From CAYRXM01 sp964428175 (lineage in GTDB: Bacteria > Chloroflexota > Anaerolineae > JAFGEY01), in assembly GCA_964428175.1 (NCBI GenBank), contig CAYRXM010000062.1, positions 1 through 25,901 of the forward strand: 25,901 nucleotides of DNA. Reading direction: 5' to 3'. A program made the translations under genes and the position numbers. The notes under the pieces were generated by a model that was given only the letters and a program-made list of their open reading frames with translations, was not told where the DNA came from and made no database searches. Of the stretch, positions 16,188 through 21,835 are shown piece by piece. Positions within the stretch are counted from its first letter, which is position 1, and every line of letters begins with the position of its first letter.

Positions 16188-17168
16188 ATGAACCGACCTC
16201 CGAAAACCGCCACCCGCGTGCCTTATGAGGCGCTGTGTGGTTTTGTTTCCGCCGCCGGACAGACAGCGGGATTGCCACTGGATAAGGCGGACTTGCTCGC
16301 CGACCTGCTGGCAACCAACGACCTGCGCGGCGTATTCAGCCACGGCAGCCGCCAGATCGCCACCTATGCCCGCCTGATGCGTGACGGCGTGCTGAACGCC
16401 AACCCACAGGTGCGCACCGTGCAGGAGACGCCGGTCAGCTTGCTGGTCGACGGCGACGGCGGCCTGGGTTACTTTGCCGCCTACACGGGCACACTGGCGC
16501 TGATCGACAAGGTCAAGGCGCAAGGCATCGGCGTGCTGCTGACGCGCAATCACGGGCATTTCGGTGCGGCTGGCATCTATGCCCGGCTGACCCTACCGCA
16601 CGATCTGCTCTGCTTTGTCACCTCGGGACACCAGCTCAACCTGTCGCCGGGCGATGCGGTTTTCAACGCCGCCGGCGGCTCGCCGATGGCATTCAGCGCA
16701 CCGACATCGACACAGGATCCATTGGTGCTGGATTTTGGGACGATGCACGACCTGTATCGCAGCGACCCGCACCGCGATGAGATCGCGCGGCTGGCGCCGG
16801 GCATCGTCTTTCGCTCGATCGGGATGGGCGCGGTCTGTCAGAGCTGGGGTGGATTCCTGGCCGGGGTACCGGTCGATCCGGCACGGTCGGAACGTGCCTT
16901 TGCCGGGGCCAACCAGGGCGCGCTGGTGATGGCATTTCGGATCGACCTGTTTATGTCGCCGGCACAGTTCAAGCGCGAGATGGACGAATACGCGCAGCGG
17001 GTGAGGGCGCTGCGACCGTTGGAGGGGTTCGACCAAGCGTATTTGCCCGGCGGCGTCGAGGCAGAACAGGAGCGGTGCTGGCGCGAGGAGGGCATCCCGG
17101 TCGGGCCGGAGCACCGGCAGCGGCTGCAGGAACTGGCCGACGAGCTTGGCTTGACCGCGCCGTGGTAA
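16188..17168 (+). CDS. Ldh family (malate/L-sulfolactate-type) NAD(P) oxidoreductase
   Basis: This 326-residue protein belongs to the malate/L-lactate dehydrogenase-like family (YlbC/YiaK, ureidoglycolate and 2,3-diketogulonate reductases), which is unrelated to classical Rossmann LDH. Key motifs are SHGSRQ (51-56), DGDGGLGY (88-95) and the RNHGHFGAAGIYA block (120-132), which carries the conserved histidine. Length is at the short end of the usual 330-360. GGGAG lies before the ATG. It is in line with the GDPD-like gene after a 154-base gap containing a hairpin, and followed by a terminator-like hairpin. Substrate cannot be assigned; a 2-oxoacid or sugar-acid keto compound is likely from the family. 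Confidence 0.88.
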   Translation: MNRPPKTATRVPYEALCGFVSAAGQTAGLPLDKADLLADLLATNDLRGVFSHGSRQIATYARLMRDGVLNANPQVRTVQETPVSLLVDGDGGLGYFAAYTGTLALIDKVKAQGIGVLLTRNHGHFGAAGIYARLTLPHDLLCFVTSGHQLNLSPGDAVFNAAGGSPMAFSAPTSTQDPLVLDFGTMHDLYRSDPHRDEIARLAPGIVFRSIGMGAVCQSWGGFLAGVPVDPARSERAFAGANQGALVMAFRIDLFMSPAQFKREMDEYAQRVRALRPLEGFDQAYLPGGVEAEQERCWREEGIPVGPEHRQRLQELADELGLTAPW

Positions 17169-17189
17169 AATACCAAGTACCTGGATCGA

Positions 17190-17222
17190 CGAACGCCGGA
17201 GCTGCCCAGGCCCCGGCGTTCG
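17190..17222 (+). terminator. Hairpin after the Ldh-family gene
   Basis: CGAACGCCGG (17190-17199) and CCGGCGTTCG (17213-17222) form a perfect 10-bp stem with a 13-nt loop, 22 bases after the stop codon. No T-run follows (ACAAAAGG), so termination strength is uncertain. Confidence 0.45.
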
Positions 17223-17253
17223 ACAAAAGGAGGAGAAGAGTGTCTGTAGTATA

Positions 17254-17265
17254 GCACCGCTGTGC
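17254..17265 (+). repeat. 12-base repeat GCACCGCTGTGC, copy 1
   Basis: This 12-mer contains an inverted repeat (GCAC-N4-GTGC) and recurs exactly at 18623-18634, so the two copies flank the zinc ribbon-HTH-peptidase operon. Here it abuts a minus-strand TATACT-like box (17248-17253, extended TGC). It may be an operator or a chance match. Confidence 0.35.
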
Positions 17266-17366
17266 CCGCTGCACTTGACGTTTACGACACTGTTTTCCTA
17301 CGTCAGACCGTCCACTTGTGGTCGATAGCGAACAACAGGACAATACCAAACACTCTGACAGAAGCA

Positions 17367-18167
17367 TTATCCCTGCGGATCGGCCATCCGCTCAAACAGC
17401 CGGCCGAGGTCATAAACAATCTGCGGCTCTTTCGCGTTCAGCATCTCGATCAGCCGCGCGCCGCCCTCGTAGAACGACACCCGGCTGAACGGCACCTTCC
17501 CGCCGCCGTGGTTCTCGTCCAGCCCCAGCCGGCGGCGCACCCCGTTCTCGACCCACCGCGCCAGGCCCTCCTTCCACATCTGCCAGGTCAGATACTCGTT
17601 GTCCTCGGTGCGAAAGATATCTTTGAACTGCGACAGACGGCTCAAAGCGACAGAAAGGTCTTTGGCCTGGCCGGCATCCAGAAATGCGCTGTAGGTCTCG
17701 ACAAAGTCTGTGTCGGCGTAGGGAAAGGGATGGTTGATCTCCCACATCGGGTCGTTGCGAGCCTTGGCGTCACGGGCGATCTTGAGTCGCTCCCGAAGCA
17801 CTGGCTCGACGGTGTGCCACTGGTGGCAGTGCACGAACTCGTGCAGCAGGGTGGCATAGCCATCCAACGAATCGAATACATCGCCGGTGACCACACAGAC
17901 GGAGCGGCCGTCGTAGGCATCCAGCGGGAAAGCGGCACGCACACCGGGCGGCACCGGCACCGGCATGGGGGTCTGCTTGACCGGCCGGTACGGCCCTTGT
18001 GGCGAGGACACGTCAAAGATGAAAAAGGTGTCTTCCTCAACCAGGGCGATCGGGCAGGGCTGCGCCAGCAGCGGGTGGACGTCGCACGCCCGTTCCGTCA
18101 CGTCGAACACGCGCTGCAACGACGTATGGTATTTCTGCGCCACCGATTCCAACGTGATCGACGTCAT
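17367..18167 (-). CDS. Putative HExxH zinc metallopeptidase
   Basis: This 266-residue protein of unrecognised family has a clear zinc-peptidase motif, HEFVH, at residues 109-113 (LLHEFVHCHQW). A downstream Glu157 (DFVETYSAF) could be the third ligand, as in gluzincins. No signal peptide or membrane segment is visible, so it is probably cytoplasmic. AGGGGGAG precedes the ATG at 18167. It is the last gene of a three-gene minus-strand operon, 27 bases after the excisionase-type HTH gene. A DNA-binding protein paired with an HExxH protease recalls ImmA/ImmR-like repressor-cleaving pairs, but the HTH family is different and the link is inference. Confidence 0.7.
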   Translation of the reverse strand: MTSITLESVAQKYHTSLQRVFDVTERACDVHPLLAQPCPIALVEEDTFFIFDVSSPQGPYRPVKQTPMPVPVPPGVRAAFPLDAYDGRSVCVVTGDVFDSLDGYATLLHEFVHCHQWHTVEPVLRERLKIARDAKARNDPMWEINHPFPYADTDFVETYSAFLDAGQAKDLSVALSRLSQFKDIFRTEDNEYLTWQMWKEGLARWVENGVRRRLGLDENHGGGKVPFSRVSFYEGGARLIEMLNAKEPQIVYDLGRLFERMADPQG

Positions 18168-18194
18168 CGATCTCCCCCTGAATGACTGCGCTGT

Positions 18195-18386
18195 TTATGC
18201 CAGGTTGTCCAGCGACCAGGTCCGCATCCATTGTTCCAGGATCGCCCGCTTGACCCGCCACTGCCGCCCGACCTTGAACGCCGGCAGCGTGCCTTCGTTG
18301 ACCATCCGGCGCACGGTCAGCGGGTGCAGGCGCAAGACTTCGGCGACCTGAGCGACCGTCATCACGTCGGTATCTTGCGTGTTCAT
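18195..18386 (-). CDS. Excisionase-family (MerR-like) helix-turn-helix protein
   Basis: This 63-residue protein is almost entirely one winged-helix domain of the helix_turn_helix_17/excisionase type: MTVAQVAEVLRLHPLTVRR, then a GTLPAFKVGRQWRVKRA wing and a helix ending in W. Such proteins bind DNA as recombination directionality factors or small regulators. The ATG at 18386 overlaps the TGA of the preceding zinc-ribbon gene (TGATG), and GGAGGAGAAGG lies upstream. A longer in-frame reading from 18506 was rejected, as it overlaps the preceding gene fully and lacks a ribosome site. Its nearness to two serine recombinases makes a directionality-factor role possible, but the operon with a protease also suggests a repressor. 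Confidence 0.83.
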   Translation of the reverse strand: MNTQDTDVMTVAQVAEVLRLHPLTVRRMVNEGTLPAFKVGRQWRVKRAILEQWMRTWSLDNLA

Positions 18387-18574
18387 CAACCTTCTCCTCC
18401 CGTGCGGCGGCGGCCGCATTTGCTGCACACCCAGCCCTTGACCGTCCGCCGCGGGCCGAACAGCCAGGTTGTCTTTTGCCATTGTCGCCTGAAATGATCT
18501 GTCCAAATCCCACAGCGGGGGCAGTGCAGCAGTCTGGGACGATGTTCATCGTAGATGGATGTCGAATCGCTCAA
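18386..18574 (-). CDS. Small zinc-ribbon protein
   Basis: This 62-residue basic protein has two CxxC knuckles, CPRC at 18-21 and CSKC at 50-53, each followed by Gly, forming a zinc ribbon. The start codon is TTG at 18574, since an in-frame stop lies 18 bases upstream; GGAG lies about 10 bases before it. Its stop overlaps the start of the HTH gene by one base, which indicates translational coupling. It is the first gene of the operon, read from a promoter at 18639-18667. Function unknown; nucleic-acid or protein contact is the usual role for such ribbons. Confidence 0.6.
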   Translation of the reverse strand: MSDSTSIYDEHRPRLLHCPRCGIWTDHFRRQWQKTTWLFGPRRTVKGWVCSKCGRRRTGGEG

Positions 18575-18622
18575 CAGTCTCGTGCTCCGTCAATGAGGTT
18601 TCACCGGCGCAAGTCATTCATT

Positions 18623-18634
18623 GCACCGCTGTGC
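18623..18634 (+). repeat. 12-base repeat GCACCGCTGTGC, copy 2
   Basis: This is identical to 17254-17265. Here it covers the expected transcription start (about 18632) of the zinc-ribbon operon, a good position for a repressor site. Confidence 0.35.
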
Positions 18635-18638
18635 ATTG

Positions 18639-18667
18639 ATCTTAGCACAGGTGTTCGGAAAAGGCAA
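18639..18667 (-). promoter_or_regulatory. Promoter of the zinc ribbon-HTH-peptidase operon
   Basis: On the minus strand TTGCCT (18662-18667) and TAAGAT (18639-18644) are 17 bases apart, with an extended -10 (TGTGCTAAGAT). The leader to the TTG start would be about 58 nt. Confidence 0.5.
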
Positions 18668-18800
18668 TGCGATCTCGGGCTTTTCAAAATATGCTTGTTT
18701 GACACCCATCTCGCTATTTCGATCCCCTTTGTGCAAGACGACCAACCCTCAGTGCCCCTCTGCCGATCCTTTTCCCCATCAAAAACACGTCTGAAATGAA

Positions 18801-18850
18801 ATTGCGTCCGCAACGAAGTTGCGGAACGCAACTCAACGCAACCGCTACGC
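18801..18850. repeat. Half-site array 1 (CGCAAC / GTTGCG, GAA-spaced)
   Basis: Half-sites occur at 18801 (ATTGCG), 18809 (CGCAAC), 18818 (GTTGCG), 18827 (CGCAAC) and 18837 (CGCAAC), spaced every 8-10 bases. Neighbours form perfect inverted repeats around a GAA centre, for example CCGCAAC-GAA-GTTGCGG. The array lies immediately upstream of the TATAAT at 18865. A second array of the same units sits at 21459-21526, on the other side of the STAND gene. Confidence 0.75.
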
Positions 18851-18864
18851 ATTTTCATATCGGC

Positions 18865-18870
18865 TATAAT
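18865..18870 (+). promoter_or_regulatory. TATAAT box downstream of array 1
   Basis: This is a perfect -10 hexamer with no recognisable -35; the half-site array ends about 15-22 bases upstream, as expected for an activator-dependent promoter. It would drive the Lys-rich small protein gene with a ~110-nt leader. Confidence 0.4.
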
Positions 18871-18924
18871 ACAAGTACCGGAGGATCGCACCAAACCACG
18901 CGTGTGTGAATCCATCCGGACCGG

Positions 18925-18966
18925 TGCAGCGCTGCAATTCCCTATCTCAAGTCCCGACCGGTCGGG
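18925..18966. repeat. Two perfect palindromes in the small-gene leader
   Basis: TGCAGCGCTGCA (18925-18936) and CCCGACCGGTCGGG (18953-18966) are perfect palindromes of 12 and 14 bases, in the leader of the 41-aa gene. They could be operators or leader hairpins. Confidence 0.5.
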
Positions 18967-18986
18967 CGAGTCGCAGGAGTATGGCA

Positions 18987-19112
18987 ATGGTCAAAAAGAA
19001 AGACCAGACTCGCCCCGAAGTCAAGGAGGTCGACCGCCAGATCAAGGACCTGGTGCGCCGCAAGCCCACCAAGAAACCTGAAAAAAAGAAGCCTGAACCT
19101 TCTGACAAATAA
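18987..19112 (+). CDS. Small Lys/Pro-rich protein, unknown function
   Basis: This predicted 41-residue, highly charged protein starts MVKKKDQTRP and ends in a KKPEKKKPEPSDK tail, with about 12 lysines. It is likely disordered or nucleic-acid binding, and no family is recognised. The ATG at 18987 is preferred because AGGAG stands seven bases before it; an ATG at 18981 is too close to that site. It has its own TATAAT and half-site array upstream and a strong terminator downstream, which together argue that this short frame is real. It converges on the STAND gene. Confidence 0.55.
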   Translation: MVKKKDQTRPEVKEVDRQIKDLVRRKPTKKPEKKKPEPSDK

Positions 19113-19167
19113 CCTCGCTCGTCAAGGCGCCTTTTGTCTCGTTCTCGGATGATCATCTCGGCCCTGC

Positions 19168-19215
19168 GGTCAGGGGGCGGCGCGCCGCCTCCTGACCTGT
19201 TTGCCGTTTCGTTTC
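19168..19215 (+). terminator. Strong intrinsic terminator
   Basis: A hairpin at 19168-19197 (GGTCAGG...CCTGACC extended by GGCGGC...GCCGCC, 14 pairs with one G-T wobble and a minimal loop) is followed on the plus strand by TGTTTGCCGTTTCGTTT. It separates the small gene from the convergent STAND gene and may also stop minus-strand transcripts. Confidence 0.75.
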
Positions 19216-21400
19216 AACACCAGCTCACCGGCAGACCCACCTCACGCCGTGTTGCCGCGGCCATTTCCACTTTGCCCATCTCGGTCAGTGCCAATGCGCG
19301 ATACGCGGCATTGATCAACCGCTCGCGCCGGCTACCGTTCATCTCGACCTCGACGGCCTGCCCCTCGAAAAAGCGCAGCGCCGCGGCTGGATCGACCTGT
19401 TCAAGCACCCGGTCTCCTTCGGCGATCATCGCCTCCAACGCCTGAACCTGCGCGGCGTATTCCGCCGTCACCCCATCTTGCCAGCGTGTCAGGGTCTCCT
19501 GCGCGCGAACAAACCATCCCACAGCGCGATCGGCGCCCGACTGCCGCTGCGCCGACTCGCTCAGCTGCCAGAGGGCATAGCGCAGCGGATCGCCTGCGGG
19601 CAGCGTATCCACAGCGGCCCAGAACGCCGCGTCGTCCAGCAAGACCAGCGCATCGTCAGGCCTCGACAACTGCAGGTACGCCTCGATCTCGACCAGCACC
19701 GCCCGGACCCCATCGCGCCGCTCTGGTTTGTTTGCCAGTGCCTGCCGGGCCAGCAACAGCGCCGCGTCATTTTCCCCCGTCAACAGGTAGAATTCGGCCA
19801 TCTCCAGCGCGCCACGCGCCCGATCGCCTTCATCAATGGCCAGTTCCTGCGCCCACGCCCACCACCGCTCGCGCAGCGCCCGGTCATCGCTGAGCGCAAA
19901 TGACTCGCCGGCGTGCCGCAGATAGGCCAGCACCAGATCGCCACGCCCCACCTGGTGCGCGCAGGCACAGCCCCGCTCGATGTGGGCCCGCTGTTGGGCA
20001 ATCGAACCGCGCCAGCTCTGACCCTCGGCCTGCGCCCACCGCCGCCAGTTCGCCCCGTCCGCATAGTATTCGGCCAGCCGCGCCTTCCACGCCGGCAGGG
20101 AGGACGGCTCAGCGCTCTCCCCCAGTTCGACGGCATAGGCGCGCAGCAGGCTGTGCATCGCGTACCATCCACTCCCCGCGCCGTCCACCAGCCCGGCCCA
20201 CATCAATCCGCGCAGCGCCCGGCCCGTTTGGGCCATTTCCCAGTCCAACGCGTGGGCGACCGGCGCCAACTCGAAGGGCGAGGCAAACAGGCCCAGGCAG
20301 TGGAACAAGGTCCGCTCCTCCTCATCCAGCCGGCGGTAGCTCGACTCGAAAGCCAGTCGCGCGCTCCCCTTCTTGCCTCCCGGCCCGGCCTCCAGCGACG
20401 CCAGCAGCCCGGCGCGCATCTCGACGATCAGGTCGCGCAGGCCGCCGCTCAAGCGCGCGATCCGGTTGGCCAGCGTCAGCGCCAGGGGCAGCCCGCCCAG
20501 CGCGCCGATCAACCAGCCCAGATCATCCTCACCGACATCGATCTCGACGCCGCCGGTGAGCAAAGCACGGGCGGCCGTTGCATCGAGCGGATTGACCTCT
20601 ATCATCTGGCCCCGCTCGGCCAGGTCGCGGCGGCGCGTGGTCACCAGCAGGCGGCCGACCACCGGGTCGACCAGCTGCCACTCGTCCAGATCGAACCCCG
20701 TTTCCACGCCGTCCAGGACCAGCAGTGTTCGCATCCGGACGAGTTTCCGGCGCACCATCGACCGCCCACGTTCGTTCCATTCCGGCGTGGTGGCCTGCTC
20801 GCCGTTGCTCCAGATCTGGTCGACGAGGGCGCGAAAGACCCGCGCGGCTACTGCTTCATCTGGCTCGTCGGGCTGCGGCTCCGCCGACACCCACAGCATC
20901 CGCTCAAAGTGCACCTGCACGTCCTTGTCTTGCAGTGCGGCTCTGACCAGCGCCGTCTTGCCCACCCCGGCCATCCCGTGTACCACCAGCGCGCGCGGCG
21001 CGCGCCGCCCCGCCGACAGCAGCGCATCCCGCAGCGCGTCCAGCTCGTCCCGGCGACCGGCCAGCCGATCCGGCCCCGGCAGCCCGACCAGCCACGATAC
21101 GACATCGCGTTTCAGGCACGCTTCCGCTGGGTGCCACTCCTCCCGGGTCAAGGTCCAGCCGACCTCGTCCAGGAAATCGGCCAGCGCGCCGGCATCTTCA
21201 AAGCGCGCGCCGAGCAGTTCGGCCAGAATGCGGCGGGTCTCTCTGCCCATCACTTCCGGATGATCGGCGTGCAGCCAACACGACACCCGCGATGCATGCA
21301 CGTGGAGCGCGGCCGCAAAAGCCTTCTGCGATTCAAAACCCAACGCCACCAGCATCCGCCGCAGCGCCCGCGCCTGTTCCTTGATCAAGTCTGCTTTCAT
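19214..21400 (-). CDS. STAND (NB-ARC) ATPase with N-terminal HTH and TPR-like C-terminus
   Basis: This 728-residue signal-transduction ATPase has an N-terminal XRE-like helix-turn-helix region (about residues 8-66), then an NB-ARC module: Walker A GMAGVGKT (142-149), Walker B LLVLDGVE (226-233), sensor VTTRR (253-257) and GLPLAL (303-308). A winged-helix part follows, then an alpha-helical TPR-like C-terminal half that would sense a ligand. This is the layout of AfsR/MalT-type regulators and also of some Avs-like defence ATPases, but no effector domain such as a nuclease, TIR or protease is seen, so regulation is favoured. I chose ATG 21400, with GGGAG 5 bases before it, over the ATG at 21412. 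It is flanked on both sides by half-site arrays; convergent with the small Lys-rich gene and divergent from the recombinase operon. Confidence 0.85.
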   Translation of the reverse strand: MKADLIKEQARALRRMLVALGFESQKAFAAALHVHASRVSCWLHADHPEVMGRETRRILAELLGARFEDAGALADFLDEVGWTLTREEWHPAEACLKRDVVSWLVGLPGPDRLAGRRDELDALRDALLSAGRRAPRALVVHGMAGVGKTALVRAALQDKDVQVHFERMLWVSAEPQPDEPDEAVAARVFRALVDQIWSNGEQATTPEWNERGRSMVRRKLVRMRTLLVLDGVETGFDLDEWQLVDPVVGRLLVTTRRRDLAERGQMIEVNPLDATAARALLTGGVEIDVGEDDLGWLIGALGGLPLALTLANRIARLSGGLRDLIVEMRAGLLASLEAGPGGKKGSARLAFESSYRRLDEEERTLFHCLGLFASPFELAPVAHALDWEMAQTGRALRGLMWAGLVDGAGSGWYAMHSLLRAYAVELGESAEPSSLPAWKARLAEYYADGANWRRWAQAEGQSWRGSIAQQRAHIERGCACAHQVGRGDLVLAYLRHAGESFALSDDRALRERWWAWAQELAIDEGDRARGALEMAEFYLLTGENDAALLLARQALANKPERRDGVRAVLVEIEAYLQLSRPDDALVLLDDAAFWAAVDTLPAGDPLRYALWQLSESAQRQSGADRAVGWFVRAQETLTRWQDGVTAEYAAQVQALEAMIAEGDRVLEQVDPAAALRFFEGQAVEVEMNGSRRERLINAAYRALALTEMGKVEMAAATRREVGLPVSWC

Positions 21401-21458
21401 TCCGTCTCCCATTCAAGTTGTATCGTCATTACAAACAAGTCCGTCGTGCCAAAGTCAC

Positions 21459-21526
21459 GTCCGCAATTTCATTGCGGACGCAACTCTGTTACGGACGCAA
21501 TGAAATTGCGGAACGCAACAACGCGC
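21459..21526. repeat. Half-site array 2 (CGCAAY / RTTGCG, GAA/TTC-spaced)
   Basis: Half-sites run at about 21462, 21471, 21479, 21488, 21496, 21505 and 21514, alternating in orientation. It includes the perfect repeat GTCCGCAAT-TTC-ATTGCGGAC (21459-21479) and ATTGCG-GAA-CGCAA (21505-21518). It shares its units and GAA centres with array 1 and lies in the divergent region between the STAND gene and the recombinase operon. Confidence 0.75.
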
Positions 21527-21551
21527 AAGCACACCGCAATTCAGATTGAGG

Positions 21552-21557
21552 TATAAT
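21552..21557 (+). promoter_or_regulatory. TATAAT box downstream of array 2
   Basis: This is a perfect -10 hexamer with no recognisable -35, positioned 25-32 bases after array 2, the same arrangement as at 18865. It would transcribe the small ORF and recombinase 1. Confidence 0.4.
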
Positions 21558-21637
21558 CTTGATATCGCCTGAACGCGCTCTCTTGATTCAGCCGAAACTG
21601 AACGCCAAGAGGCCCTATTTTATCTGAAACAGGCGTC

Positions 21638-21835
21638 TTGTCAACGGAAATGGACGTGGGGATGGAAGCAGACACAATGCGGGCGGGAGAGGAAACCGGC
21701 CCGGACGTTTCGATACAGCTGGACGACTTTTGCCTGCAAGTCGCCCTCGTCCTGCGCCGCATCCTGAACCTGGAGCAAAAACAACGTGACGATGGAGAGA
21801 TCGATGGCCTTGACCGCGCTGGTTCGGCCGGCTAA
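21638..21835 (+). CDS. Small protein preceding recombinase 1, unknown
   Basis: This frame of 65 codons starts at TTG 21638; ATG starts at 21650, 21662 or 21677 are also possible, none with a strong ribosome site. The core LDDFCLQVALVLRRIL looks like a real amphipathic helix, followed by a charged tail. Its end overlaps the recombinase start region by 32 bases in another frame, a spacing that allows translational coupling. No family is recognised. It lies alone between the array-2 promoter and the recombinase, so it may be an accessory or leader peptide. Confidence 0.4.
   Translation: MSTEMDVGMEADTMRAGEETGPDVSIQLDDFCLQVALVLRRILNLEQKQRDDGEIDGLDRAGSAG

Larger units (their letters stand above)
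18575..18986. other. 412-base intergenic region with two opposed control elements
   Basis: No gene is seen. It holds a minus-strand promoter for the zinc-ribbon operon, copy 2 of a 12-base repeat, a half-site array, a TATAAT box reading right, and two perfect palindromes in the leader of the small Lys-rich gene; all are listed separately. The stretch 18670-18795 is relatively AT-rich with nothing recognised. Confidence 0.6.

Noticed and set aside
17248..17276. Minus-strand promoter near 17250 (TATACT with extended TGC)
   Set aside because: No -35 at the right distance and no gene follows on that strand within 1 kb; kept only as context for the 12-base repeat.
18195..18506. Longer (103-residue) version of the HTH protein
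   Set aside because: The extension lies entirely within the zinc-ribbon gene, lacks a ribosome site, and the internal ATG at 18386 has GGAGGAGAAGG and a TGATG overlap.
18801..18850. CRISPR array or replication-origin iterons
   Set aside because: Units are 6-9 bases in alternating orientation without spacers of even length, no cas genes and no replication initiator gene nearby.
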